From: an uncultured Dorea sp.
GTDB lineage: Bacteria > Bacillota > Clostridia > Lachnospirales > Lachnospiraceae
Assembly (NCBI GenBank): GCA_910579925.1
Contig: CAJTVY010000002.1
Location: forward strand, 1-64,000
Direction of reading: 5' to 3'
Length of the DNA stretch: 64,000 nt
Shown: positions 24,759 through 33,205 of the stretch, in pieces
Layout: each line of letters starts with the position of its first letter
Numbering within the stretch: the first letter of the stretch is position 1
Notes under the pieces: generated by a model
What the model was told of the DNA's origin: nothing
The model's input: the letters and a program-made list of their open reading frames with translations, nothing else
Databases searched by the model: none
Position numbers and translations under genes: made by a program

Positions 24759-24926
24759 ACTAGTGTGCTGACCGCATTATATTCAGCCAAACCTCCTTGT
24801 CTATCCGCTCATCTGCTGCGTTGGATTTTCTATCCGTAGCCACCGCTACGCCGTCGAAAATCCGTCTTGCTGATGAGCGGATATCCTGCGGAGTTTCGCC
24901 AGATATAATGCGGTCAGCACACTAGT
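24759..24926. mobile_element. 168-bp near-palindromic MITE-like element
   Basis: The ends are a perfect 24-bp inverted repeat beginning ACTAGTGTGCTGACCGC (24759-24782 with 24903-24926). The internal arms also match imperfectly all the way to a centre near 24840 (shared ATCCGCTCATC, GGATTTTC and CGTAGC blocks). It codes for nothing and sits between the stop of the regulator and the ddh end. The structure fits a foldback miniature element or a large intergenic repeat. Strong pairing could also make it act as a bidirectional terminator between the convergent genes. Confidence 0.7.
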
Positions 24927-24979
24927 GTGACGACACACTTGCCGTAATGATTTCATAAGATCTGTATTATTTTATTTAA

Positions 24980-25966
24980 TCACAACAGTTCGGCCCGCAG
25001 TTCTTCCGGCGTCTTCATAGACAACAGCCCCGGCGCAATATCAAATACGGTTCTGGCTCCGCTCTGCCCTGCTTTCGCAAGACGGTACGCCGCTCTCGCA
25101 TAACAGATCAGCACGCTTGCCGTAAATTCCGGGTTCGAATCCAGCTTCAGAGAATACTCGATAATATGCTGATTCTCCTGTTCTCCCGTCTCTCCGCTAC
25201 GAATTACGAAACCGCCGTGAGGCATCTTTCCATGCTGTTCTTTTAACTCTTCCTCCGTGATAAATGTTACCGTGGTATCATACGCATCAAAATAATTCGG
25301 CATGGTCTTAATGGCCTTCTCAATGGCCTTCCGATCGGCTCCTTCTTCCGGAACTACATAACACTCCCTCAGATGTTTCTCACGGGTAGTCAGGTCCGGC
25401 CTGCTTTTGCTCCTTACCCGTTCCACCGCCTCCTCAACAGGCACTGTATACTGAATGCCATTCTTCACGCCCTCCACCCGGCGGATTGCATCCGAATGGC
25501 CCTGGCTCACACCTTTGCCCCAGAAAGTATAGGTACTTCCCTGGGGCAGAATCGCCTCCGCATACAGACGGTTCAGCGAGAACATCCCCGGATCCCATCC
25601 CACAGAGATAATCCCGATCTTTCCGCCTTCCTTCGCCGCCTTGTCCACATTGGCGAAATATTCCGGAATCCTGGCATGGGTGTCAAAACTGTCAATCGTA
25701 TGAAAGCTGGCTGCAATTTCCGGTCCCATCACCGGCAGATCCGTGGCAGAGCCGCCGCAAAGCACCATCACGTCAATCTCTTCTTTCATAGACGCCATAT
25801 CATCCATATGTCTGACAGCCGCACCTTCTGTATGAATCTTCACGGAAGACGGATCACGCCTTGTAAAGACTGCTTTCAGTTCCATGTCCTCGTTTCGGGC
25901 AATGGCAAGTTCTACGCCTCTGCCTATATTTCCATATCCTACAATTCCGATTCTGATTTTCTCCAT
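24980..25966 (-). CDS. ddh: meso-Diaminopimelate D-dehydrogenase
   Basis: A 328-residue NADPH-dependent enzyme that reductively aminates tetrahydrodipicolinate to meso-diaminopimelate in one step, supplying lysine and peptidoglycan cross-links. The Rossmann start IGIVGYGNIGRGVE, VLCGGSATDLP, SFDTHARIPEY, GWDPGMFSLNR and WGKGVSQGHSDAIRR are hallmark segments. Length is typical. The ATG at 25966 (MEKIRIGIVG) is preferred to 25975 because AAAGGA then has a ten-base spacer instead of one. It lies downstream of metG on the same strand with a 28-base gap. Confidence 0.95.
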   Translation of the reverse strand: MEKIRIGIVGYGNIGRGVELAIARNEDMELKAVFTRRDPSSVKIHTEGAAVRHMDDMASMKEEIDVMVLCGGSATDLPVMGPEIAASFHTIDSFDTHARIPEYFANVDKAAKEGGKIGIISVGWDPGMFSLNRLYAEAILPQGSTYTFWGKGVSQGHSDAIRRVEGVKNGIQYTVPVEEAVERVRSKSRPDLTTREKHLRECYVVPEEGADRKAIEKAIKTMPNYFDAYDTTVTFITEEELKEQHGKMPHGGFVIRSGETGEQENQHIIEYSLKLDSNPEFTASVLICYARAAYRLAKAGQSGARTVFDIAPGLLSMKTPEELRAELL

Positions 25967-25994
25967 GAACCTCATATCCTTTCTTTGCTTAAAT

Positions 25995-27899
25995 TTAGCA
26001 GATCTCTGCTCCTGCCGGCATATCTTTCTCCGGTGTCATCAGCGCCAGATTCCCATCTGCATCCTCTGCACACAGCAGCATTCCCTCTGACAATACCCCC
26101 GCAAGATGCGCCGGTTTCAGATTCACAAGTACCATAACCTTCTTCCCGACCATCTCTTCCGGCTTATAATATGCCTTTATCCCGGATACAATCTGCTTTA
26201 CCTGACTGCCGATCTTTACCTGGGAACAAAGCAGCTTCTTAGACTTTTTCACTTCCTCGCAGGCAATGATCTCCCCTACCTGAAACTGCATCTTTCCAAA
26301 ATCCTCGAAGGTAATCTCCGGCTTCGCCTCTATATCAATCACTGCGTCTTCCTTCACAGGCGGATGAAGTTCTTCCACCTTCTTCATCACCTCTTCCACA
26401 TCCAGCCTTGCAAATAAGATTTCCGGCTTCTCTGTCACCTTACCGTCTCCGAGCTGGGCCAGAATCTTTCCCGAAGTTTCCGGCATAAACGGCTCAATCA
26501 ATACCGCACCGGCCTTGATACTCGCGATCAGGTTGTAAAGCACGGTTTCCAGACGGTCTTTCTTCGCTTCATCCTTCGCCAGCGCCCATGGCATCGTCTC
26601 GTCAATATATTTATTGCAACGCTTGAACATGTTGAAAATCTCTGTAATCGCATCCGCAACCCGCAGATCGTTCATCTTCCCGTCTACAACCTTCGGCGTA
26701 TTCTCTACCACGGCCTTAAGATCTGCATCCACGGCGCTTTCTTCCTTTGTATCTGCCGCGCCCTTATCCGTCACCACGCCGCCGAAATACTTATTCGTCA
26801 TAGAAATCGTCCGATTTACCAGGTTCCCCAGCGTATTGGCAAGGTCAGAATTCATGCGCTCTACCATCAGCTCCCAGGTAATGACCCCGTCGTTATCAAA
26901 CGGCATCTCATGAAGCACAAAGTAACGCACCGCATCCACTCCGAAGAACTCCACCAGTTCATCCGCATAGAGCACGTTTCCTTTAGACTTGCTCATCTTT
27001 CCGTCTCCCTGCAGAAGCCAGGGATGTCCGAAAATCTGCTTCGGAAGGGGCAGATCCAGAGCCATCAGAAAGATTGGCCAGTAAATGGTATGGAACCGAA
27101 TGATATCCTTTCCAATCAGATGAAGATCCGCCGGCCAGTCTTTCCTGAACTGCTCCGTACTCTCACCGTCACACTCATAACCGATTCCCGTGATATAGTT
27201 GGTCAGTGCGTCCAGCCACACGTAGACCACATGCTTCGGGTCAAAGTCCACCGGAATCCCCCACTTAAACGAAGTTCTGGACACACACAGATCCTGCAGG
27301 CCCGGAAGCAGGAAATTGTTCATCATCTCATTTTTGCGCGATACCGGCTGAATAAATTCCGGGTGCGTATGAATATGTTCGATCAGACGATCCGCATATT
27401 TACTCATTTTAAAGAAATATGCCTCTTCCTTTGCAGGCTGAACCTCACGGCCGCAGTCCGGGCATTTTCCGTCTACCAGCTGCGATTCTGTAAAGAAAGA
27501 CTCGCAGGGCGTACAGTACATTCCCTCATAATGGCCCTTGTAAATATCTCCTTTATCATACAACTTCTTAAAAATCTTCTGAACCTGTCTCTCATGCTCT
27601 TCGTCTGTGGTGCGGATAAATTTATCATAGGAAGTATTCATCATATCCCAGATCCGACGGATCTCTCCTGCAACGTTATCCACAAATTCCTTCGGCGTAA
27701 CGCCCTCTTCCCCGGCTTTTAACTCAATCTTCTGGCCGTGCTCATCGGTCCCTGTCTGGAAGAACACGTCATATCCCTGGCTTCTCTTGTATCTTGCGAT
27801 TGCATCTGCCAGGACAATCTCATAGGTATTCCCGATATGGGGCTTTCCAGACGTATAGGCAATGGCTGTCGTCATATAATACTTTGGTTTTTCACTCAT
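25995..27899 (-). CDS. metG: Methionyl-tRNA synthetase
   Basis: A 634-residue class I synthetase that charges tRNA-Met. It shows the HIGN motif (SGKPHIGNTY), the zinc knuckle cysteines (CTPCE, then CPDCGRE), the KMSKS loop (GKMSKSKGNV), the helical anticodon-binding domain and a C-terminal EMAP/Trbp111 tRNA-binding domain (about 530-634, FGKMQFQVGEIIACEEVKKS). Full family length. GGAAGGGAG precedes the ATG. Expression is controlled by the T-box leader at 27963-28260. Confidence 0.97.
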   Translation of the reverse strand: MSEKPKYYMTTAIAYTSGKPHIGNTYEIVLADAIARYKRSQGYDVFFQTGTDEHGQKIELKAGEEGVTPKEFVDNVAGEIRRIWDMMNTSYDKFIRTTDEEHERQVQKIFKKLYDKGDIYKGHYEGMYCTPCESFFTESQLVDGKCPDCGREVQPAKEEAYFFKMSKYADRLIEHIHTHPEFIQPVSRKNEMMNNFLLPGLQDLCVSRTSFKWGIPVDFDPKHVVYVWLDALTNYITGIGYECDGESTEQFRKDWPADLHLIGKDIIRFHTIYWPIFLMALDLPLPKQIFGHPWLLQGDGKMSKSKGNVLYADELVEFFGVDAVRYFVLHEMPFDNDGVITWELMVERMNSDLANTLGNLVNRTISMTNKYFGGVVTDKGAADTKEESAVDADLKAVVENTPKVVDGKMNDLRVADAITEIFNMFKRCNKYIDETMPWALAKDEAKKDRLETVLYNLIASIKAGAVLIEPFMPETSGKILAQLGDGKVTEKPEILFARLDVEEVMKKVEELHPPVKEDAVIDIEAKPEITFEDFGKMQFQVGEIIACEEVKKSKKLLCSQVKIGSQVKQIVSGIKAYYKPEEMVGKKVMVLVNLKPAHLAGVLSEGMLLCAEDADGNLALMTPEKDMPAGAEIC

Positions 27900-27962
27900 C
27901 TTCTTTCTCTCCCTTCCTTCTCGTCAGCCTGTCGTCCCCGCTTTAGGGTTTCAGATTCTGAC

Positions 27963-28260
27963 AAAAAAACCGTCTTCTTGAAATATATGAATACATCAAG
28001 AAGACGGAATCTTACCGTGTTACCACTTCTACTTCATCCTGCCCTCACGGACAGAACCTCGGCAAGTGTCGCCCATACAGTCCCAGGAAACACTCTCTCG
28101 CTATAATGGGCGAACCCATCGCAGCCTGTATAGTAATCTTCCTATAGTCGGTGCGCTGCTCAAAAAGCCATCTTCAGTCCTTCTCCATCCATCCCTCTCA
28201 GCATCCCCACACACAGGCCGCCATCGCTCCAGTCTTTCATTGTTCATGTTCAAAATCCTA
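27963..28260 (-). promoter_or_regulatory. T-box riboswitch leader of metG
   Basis: On the reverse strand the conserved T-box (AGAAGTGGTAACACGG, about 28031-28014) precedes a strong terminator, whose 12-bp stem (28007-27996 with 27981-27970) is followed by seven U residues (27969-27963). The preceding ~220 bases have room for stem I with the specifier loop. Several ATG triplets lie in the stem I region, as a Met-specific leader requires, but I did not assign the specifier. Uncharged tRNA-Met would stabilise the antiterminator and allow metG expression. Confidence 0.88.
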
Positions 28261-28284
28261 TCATACACCGTCCCTGCTTGTCAA
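28255..28284 (-). promoter_or_regulatory. Promoter of the metG T-box transcript
   Basis: On the reverse strand a consensus TTGACA (28284-28279) and TAGGAT (28260-28255) are 18 bases apart, just before the leader. Confidence 0.55.
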
Positions 28285-28374
28285 GTATGGTTTTTTAGGA
28301 CTTGTCCCGAATTTCTGCATGTCTTTCACATTTCCTGCATATACATATAAAAAACACGGAAGGTTCTTTTCTTT

Positions 28375-30117
28375 ATGTCAAAAAAACGCTCTGCAGTCAT
28401 TGCTTCCCTGTTTCTGGCGGCTCTCTTCATATCTGTGGTTCTGTTCCGCCATTTTACCGGAAATGAAAACAAGCGGTTTGAAACCTACACCAATGACCTG
28501 TTCTGCCAGGAAGTAGCCGGAAGCACGATTTCTTTACACTACACGCTGGAAAATCCCGAAGCCTACGGAATCTCTCATACTCCCATAACCTTCGGGTACT
28601 GCACCACAGATACCGCGGCAATCTGCGCCTCTGCAGAAAACGCACTTGCGGCCCTTCACTCTTTCGAGCGCAGCCGTTTATCCAAAAAGAACCGGCTGAC
28701 CTACGATATTCTGGAAAATTATATGGTTTCCGCCCACAAGCTTGCTCCCTATGCACTCTACGAAGAGCCTCTGGCTCCTTTAACCGGAACCCAGGCGCAG
28801 CTTCCCGTGCTGCTGTCGGAATACCAGTTCAACAACCAGAAGGATATTGATAACTATCTGGAACTACTGACCAAGACGCCCGAATATTTTCATTCGATTC
28901 TGGAATTCGAACAGGCAAAGTCCGAATCCGGCCTGTTCATGGCCTCTTACTCCGCAGATGCCCTCATCGCAGAGTGCCAGGCCTTTATCGACATGGGCGA
29001 CCAGAATTACCTGTATTCTTCTTTTGAGGACCGGCTTGCCGACGCCGATCTGCCCGATGAGACGAAGAACGCCTACATAGAAACAAACTCTGAACATATT
29101 AAGAATTATATTTTCCCGGCATATGCCGATTTAAAAGAGGGACTGACCGCCTTACGGGAAACCGGCAAAAACAACAATGGCCTCTGCCATCTTCCCGACG
29201 GCAGGAAATTCTACGAACTGACCGTCGCCTCCGAGACCGGCTCCTTGCGGACCATCCCGGAACTCCAGCAGCTAACGCAGGGCCAGATGTTTACAGACCT
29301 CACCGACATGCAGAAAATCCTGTCGCCTACCGCCGAAGGGGCTTCTGTTTCCTCCGATCTGTTTAAAGCCCAGGGAACCCTTCTGGAAAACCCGGACCCT
29401 GCCTACATCCTTGACGATCTGGAACAGAAACTGAAAAGTAATTTCCCCAAGCCTCCCAAAGTCAATACCGAGATTAAATACGTCCAGAAATCCATGGAAG
29501 AGTATCTAAGTCCTGCATTTTATATGATACCTGCTATCGACAATGCCACCGACAATGTGATTTATATTAATCAGGGGCATCTGCCGGACGACCTGTCTCT
29601 TTTTACAACCCTTGCCCATGAAGGCTATCCCGGGCACCTGTACCAGACCACCTACTACGCAAGCCGCAATCCCGATCCTATACGGAACCTTCTGAACTAT
29701 GGCGGTTATGTGGAAGGATGGGCCACCTACAGCGAGATGATGAGTTATTACTACGCTCCTGTGTCCAAAGAACAGGCCACACTGATGCAGAAAAACACCT
29801 CTGTAATCCTGGGTCTCTACGCCCTTGCAGATATGGGAATCCACTACGAAGGCTGGACGCTTCTGGATGCCATTTCTTTCTTTCGAAGTTACGGGATTAC
29901 TGATACGGACACCGTTGAAAAGATTTACGACCTGATCATCGCCGATCCGGCAAATTATCTGAAATATTATATAGGATACGTGGAATTTCTCGAGATGAAA
30001 AAAGAGGCCATGAAAGTTTGGGGAGACGATTTCTCCCAGAAGAAGTTCCATAAGGCCGTCCTTGACATTGGACCGGCGCCGTTCGCGCTGGTACAAAAAT
30101 ACGCATTAGAAGATTAA
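28375..30117 (+). CDS. DUF885 family membrane-anchored peptidase-like protein
   Basis: A 580-residue DUF885 protein. An N-terminal hydrophobic helix (about 8-25) acts as an uncleaved anchor or signal, placing the rest outside. The putative metal site is His415-Glu416 within HEGYPGH (415-421), followed about 30 residues later by the family's EGWATYSE segment, which resembles gluzincin sites. Members in Clostridia are annotated only as DUF885, and peptidase activity is inferred. The spacing from a weak GGAAGG to the ATG is 11 bases. The gene is monocistronic and ends at a bidirectional terminator. Residues 1-400 are alpha-helical with no other domain. Confidence 0.85.
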   Translation: MSKKRSAVIASLFLAALFISVVLFRHFTGNENKRFETYTNDLFCQEVAGSTISLHYTLENPEAYGISHTPITFGYCTTDTAAICASAENALAALHSFERSRLSKKNRLTYDILENYMVSAHKLAPYALYEEPLAPLTGTQAQLPVLLSEYQFNNQKDIDNYLELLTKTPEYFHSILEFEQAKSESGLFMASYSADALIAECQAFIDMGDQNYLYSSFEDRLADADLPDETKNAYIETNSEHIKNYIFPAYADLKEGLTALRETGKNNNGLCHLPDGRKFYELTVASETGSLRTIPELQQLTQGQMFTDLTDMQKILSPTAEGASVSSDLFKAQGTLLENPDPAYILDDLEQKLKSNFPKPPKVNTEIKYVQKSMEEYLSPAFYMIPAIDNATDNVIYINQGHLPDDLSLFTTLAHEGYPGHLYQTTYYASRNPDPIRNLLNYGGYVEGWATYSEMMSYYYAPVSKEQATLMQKNTSVILGLYALADMGIHYEGWTLLDAISFFRSYGITDTDTVEKIYDLIIADPANYLKYYIGYVEFLEMKKEAMKVWGDDFSQKKFHKAVLDIGPAPFALVQKYALED

Positions 30118-30124
30118 CTGACAG

Positions 30125-30161
30125 ATGACAGCAATACGGGGCCGCCCCGTATTGTCTGTTT
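30125..30161. terminator. Bidirectional intrinsic terminator
   Basis: CAATACGGGG (30132-30141) pairs perfectly with CCCCGTATTG (30145-30154), extended by ACAG/CTGT, between the convergent DUF885 gene and the 110-residue gene. Confidence 0.75.
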
Positions 30162-30169
30162 ACCTGCTT

Positions 30170-30502
30170 TCACCCGATCAGAACCTCCATCTTAATTCCG
30201 TCCTTTCCGCTCAGGCCTGTGACAAAGTAATAGCGTACTTGATTCTTTAACTCTTCTCCCATATAGATGTTGAAATAACTGTGCCTCATAAACTCAGAAA
30301 GATGCAAAAATACATTTTTCGCTAACGTATATGAAAATTTTTCCAGTATAATGTTCACATAAATTTTCTGTTCCCTGTCCGCTTCCACCAGGCATTCGCC
30401 GACCCCTTCCTCAACCCCAAGAAACATCCGGATATCTTCAAGCATCTCCGGCCTGACATGCGAACGGAATTCCTCAAAAATCTTTAAAGCTTCTGTCTCC
30501 AT
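30170..30502 (-). CDS. Uncharacterised 110-residue protein
   Basis: I do not recognise this family. The protein is mixed alpha/beta and soluble, with no cysteine cluster, signal or membrane segment. The segment IYVNIILEKFSYTLAKNVFLHL suggests a strand followed by a helix. The ATG at 30502 is fixed by GGAGG eight bases upstream, while the in-frame start at 30532 lacks a site. It lies between a terminator and the 551-residue gene, in the same direction as the latter and 60 bases downstream of its stop, so it may share that transcript. Confidence 0.6.
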   Translation of the reverse strand: METEALKIFEEFRSHVRPEMLEDIRMFLGVEEGVGECLVEADREQKIYVNIILEKFSYTLAKNVFLHLSEFMRHSYFNIYMGEELKNQVRYYFVTGLSGKDGIKMEVLIG

Positions 30503-30562
30503 ATTCTTCTCCTCCAAAGCCGTCCTTTTCACGTTATAATTACATCCTACATTTCAAATATG

Positions 30563-32218
30563 CTATCCGAAAAGCAGCCGGTAACAAAGATACACCAATA
30601 CCAGCGCCCCTACGCAGGCGGCTTCTGCCAGGATCAGTTTCTCTTTTCCCTTCTTCCCGTCTTTTCTCAGTTCTTCCGGCTCCATCAGCATTCCCCAGGG
30701 GCTGTGCTTCTGCATGGTCAGCGAGATTCCCTTCTTTTCATTCTCTCCAATCGCTCTCAGAAATTCGCGCCAGTTCCCTTCCAGAAGCTTCATCCCACGA
30801 ATCAGATCTGCCTGCATATTCTGGTTCTTAAGCAGCATTTGAAAAAATCCAGCCTTCTCAGAATAGGCTTCCTGCTGCCGGTATACCACATCCTCTTTTT
30901 TCTCAACAAACAACTTATATGCGTATTGAAACCCTTCCTGTGCCGCTTTCTGCGGGCTTCCCGTCTTCTCATAGATATTCGTCGTATAATGATACACTTT
31001 ATATACGCCCTTCTGGGCAAGATAGTAATCCACCATCTGATTAATGGCGCTCTTCACCGGTATTTTCAGAGCGCTGTCCTTTGGAGAATTCGCCGCATAT
31101 ACCTGTCCCTTGATTGTAGTCAGCGCAGCAAGAAGTCCGGTCACTTCTTCATTCTTTGCGCTGAAACCCGAATTCTTAAGCAGATTCCCGCTTCCCTGCA
31201 TATGTGCGGCAAAACTGTTCGCCCTTTCCAGTTCAGTCCCGGTAACTGCGGCCTTTCCTCCGGTAACGCCAGGCGTACCATAAGTTCTGTCTGCAGACTT
31301 ACTAAGAACCTGGTTCCTCTGGCTGATCTGCTGCTCACCGGACCGGCTGCCTGCGGCAAACTCCTGTTGAATCCGAACGTTCCCGTTCTTCGTCACGCTA
31401 TAGATTCTTCCTTCCTCCTCAGATGCTGCGGACAGACTTCCGGAAGACGCATTCGAAACAGAAGCGGTATACATACCTTTCCTGCCCCTGCCGCTTTCGT
31501 ACTCCTGCGTCTGTGATTCCGGCATGAAAAATCGGGCATTCCCCGTAGTCTTCATGGTGCCCCGTGTATAAAATCTGTCCGCAGCCCTGGCGGAGATCGG
31601 CTCGCCTGTGGTCTGTTTATATACGCTTGATTTTACAATATTCACAGCCTCTGTCTGGCCCGCCTTTTCCAGTAACTGCAGCAGTTCATTCAGTTCCTCC
31701 TCCAGCAGAAGGTTCAGCTTCTGGGATAATACTTCATTCAGCCGTTCTAACTGAATCGTCTGTTCTTCTCCAAGCGTATGGGTGAGAATTGCTTCCAGAA
31801 GCGCAAGATAAAGTCTGGATAATTCCTTTAACTGAACAGAAAGCTGTCCGTCGTCAAAAGGCAGCCAGGCCTGAAACGCCTCCCATAACTCCTGTTCCAT
31901 CTCAAGCGTCCACTTCAGATTCGCATCTTTGAGAAGCTTTCCTTCTATTCCAAACCACTTACTCTGTCTGGAAAGTTCCGGCGTATCTCTCTTCTCTTCA
32001 GTACGCTCCTGGCTTTTGTCCTCTTCCTGCTTTGCTTTCCTCTCTGCACGTTCCTCCTCCAGGGCCTCTTTTGCCTCCACCGCATGTCTGGCGGCTTCTG
32101 CAATCAGCACCTGTCCGGCCTCTAACTGTGCGCTCTTTCTGGCAATCCTGCTCTCTGCCGCCGCAGACACCGCTGTTGGCAAAGATGAATCTCCTCCTGT
32201 TTCCCTGACCCCTGGCAT
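30563..32218 (-). CDS. Uncharacterised 551-residue tail-anchored protein
   Basis: No known domain is visible. The N-terminal third (about 20-70) is a charged coiled coil rich in Ala/Glu/Lys. A helical region follows (about 85-195), then a Ser/Gly/Thr-rich low-complexity stretch (about 215-345), then a conserved-looking helical domain (about 360-510). The last ~20 residues (LILAEAACVGALVLVYLCYRLLFG) are a C-terminal membrane anchor, so most of the protein faces the cytoplasm. The ATG at 32218 has GAGGGGG about seven bases upstream. An in-frame ATG at 32290 with a better site is separated from it by a TGA (32257-32255). The neighbouring 215-residue gene has a SigD promoter, so a motility link is possible. 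Confidence 0.6.
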   Translation of the reverse strand: MPGVRETGGDSSLPTAVSAAAESRIARKSAQLEAGQVLIAEAARHAVEAKEALEEERAERKAKQEEDKSQERTEEKRDTPELSRQSKWFGIEGKLLKDANLKWTLEMEQELWEAFQAWLPFDDGQLSVQLKELSRLYLALLEAILTHTLGEEQTIQLERLNEVLSQKLNLLLEEELNELLQLLEKAGQTEAVNIVKSSVYKQTTGEPISARAADRFYTRGTMKTTGNARFFMPESQTQEYESGRGRKGMYTASVSNASSGSLSAASEEEGRIYSVTKNGNVRIQQEFAAGSRSGEQQISQRNQVLSKSADRTYGTPGVTGGKAAVTGTELERANSFAAHMQGSGNLLKNSGFSAKNEEVTGLLAALTTIKGQVYAANSPKDSALKIPVKSAINQMVDYYLAQKGVYKVYHYTTNIYEKTGSPQKAAQEGFQYAYKLFVEKKEDVVYRQQEAYSEKAGFFQMLLKNQNMQADLIRGMKLLEGNWREFLRAIGENEKKGISLTMQKHSPWGMLMEPEELRKDGKKGKEKLILAEAACVGALVLVYLCYRLLFG

Positions 32219-32447
32219 CTTCCGTTCCCCCTCTGCCTGCTGCCGGCCTGTTCCTCAGACTGCACAGACCCTGACGTCTGAATCAGCCATAAAATCTCTC
32301 CTACAGTAAATATCGACCCATTCACTGATGATGTAACCTTAATCTTTTAATTTTTTAACTTCACATGAAATCTGCCTTAGGAATCCCTGTCTGCCAAAAA
32401 AAGGAACGGGTTCTTCCTCCCCGTCCCTTAGCTTCATCCTTATCCTG
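32219..32447. other. Leader with in-frame stop upstream of the 551-residue gene
   Basis: On the reverse strand TAGGAG precedes an ATG at 32290 that opens an 11-codon frame (MADSDVRVCAV) ending in TGA at 32257-32255. The same frame then continues open into the 551-residue protein. It may be a leader peptide or a recent nonsense change. A motif GTCGATAT (32317-32310) resembles a SigD -10 without a good -35. Confidence 0.4.
32396..32429 (-). terminator. Intrinsic terminator of the 215-residue gene
   Basis: On the reverse strand AAGGGACGGG (32429-32420) pairs with CCCGTTCCTT (32410-32401) around a 9-base loop and runs into a stretch of U (32402-32396). It should end the SigD-driven transcript before the 551-residue gene. 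Confidence 0.85.
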
Positions 32448-33095
32448 TTATTCTGCTGCTCCTGCTTTCTCGTAGTAGCTGTCAAACAGATCGCCAATGG
32501 CGCTGTGCGTCTCATGTGAAATAGACGGCAGTGACTTGCCCCAGGACTTAGTAGCCTGTTCAAATCCCTTCTCTACCGCTGCCTGCATCTCCTTCATCTT
32601 CTCCGGATCATCTCCTGCAAGCGCATAAGCAAAATCGAAGATTCTCTGTGAGGTCTGCTTTACCCCCCAGTATCCGTCCTCAGAAATCGCCTGTTGAGCC
32701 TCCGCCTTGGTCTGGGCGTCTACCGTGAAATTGCCGCTGGCAATCCTTCTCCACATATCGTCGCCCTGTGCGCTTATGCCTGTAATTCCCTGCTTCTGGA
32801 ACATCTGTGTCATCATGTTCGTGAACCGCGCCATCTGGTTATCCAGATCAGCCTTAAGGCTCTGCACCAGCGCCGCTCTCTCAGAATCGCTCATCTTATT
32901 CGATACTTTTGTATCACTACTGAATTCTACACGGTCTTTATTCGCCTGGGAATTCTTGTTGCTGTCTACAGCATTCACTGCATCTTTGTTCTGCTCCTGC
33001 GCCGCCTTGTCTGCTGCAGCCGCCTTATTCGCATTTACAGAAGTATAGCCTGTTGTCGCCTGGACATTCTGATAATAAAGATCTTCGATTTTCAC
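32448..33095 (-). CDS. SigD-linked uncharacterised protein (DUF5610-like C-terminus)
   Basis: A 215-residue soluble protein. The N-terminal 50 residues are low-complexity and Ala/Asn/Lys-rich. The C-terminal region (about 135-210: QRIFDFAYALAGDDPEKMKE, then FEQATKSWGKSLPSISHETHSAI and LFDSYYEKAG) resembles proteins annotated DUF5610, often found near flagellar genes, but this is recalled similarity only. The start is a GTG at 33095 with AGGAGG seven bases before it. A SigD-type promoter about 85 bases upstream and a terminator right after make it a monocistronic member of the motility regulon by inference. No secretion signal is seen, but flagellar export substrates usually lack one. Confidence 0.65.
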   Translation of the reverse strand: MKIEDLYYQNVQATTGYTSVNANKAAAADKAAQEQNKDAVNAVDSNKNSQANKDRVEFSSDTKVSNKMSDSERAALVQSLKADLDNQMARFTNMMTQMFQKQGITGISAQGDDMWRRIASGNFTVDAQTKAEAQQAISEDGYWGVKQTSQRIFDFAYALAGDDPEKMKEMQAAVEKGFEQATKSWGKSLPSISHETHSAIGDLFDSYYEKAGAAE

Positions 33096-33178
33096 AGCAT
33101 TTCCTCCTTTTCTTCTTATAATCTAGTACAAAATTGCACTAGCGTGCTAAGAAAATCATATTTATGTTTATACTACAT

Positions 33179-33205
33179 ATATCGGCGGCAATGGGAAAAA
33201 ATTAA
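33179..33205 (-). promoter_or_regulatory. SigD (sigma-28) promoter
   Basis: On the reverse strand TTAA (33205-33202), a 15-base spacer and GCCGATAT (33186-33179) match the Gram-positive SigD consensus TAAA-N15-GCCGATAT with one mismatch. It drives the 215-residue gene. The -35 overlaps the hydrolase stop codon. Confidence 0.8.

Noticed and set aside
26910..27722. Long open frame (270 codons) on the strand opposite metG
   Set aside because: It lies wholly inside the metG coding sequence, has no ribosome site and gives a basic, Leu/His-rich protein without domains, as expected for an antisense shadow.
30560..31516. 318-codon frame opposite the 551-residue protein gene
   Set aside because: No ribosome site and no recognisable fold, and the opposite strand shows coherent coiled-coil and anchor features with a better start.
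32310..32317. SigD promoter for the 551-residue gene (GTCGATAT)
   Set aside because: The -10 is imperfect and no -35 lies at 15 bases. Transcription from it would start on top of the upstream ribosome site.
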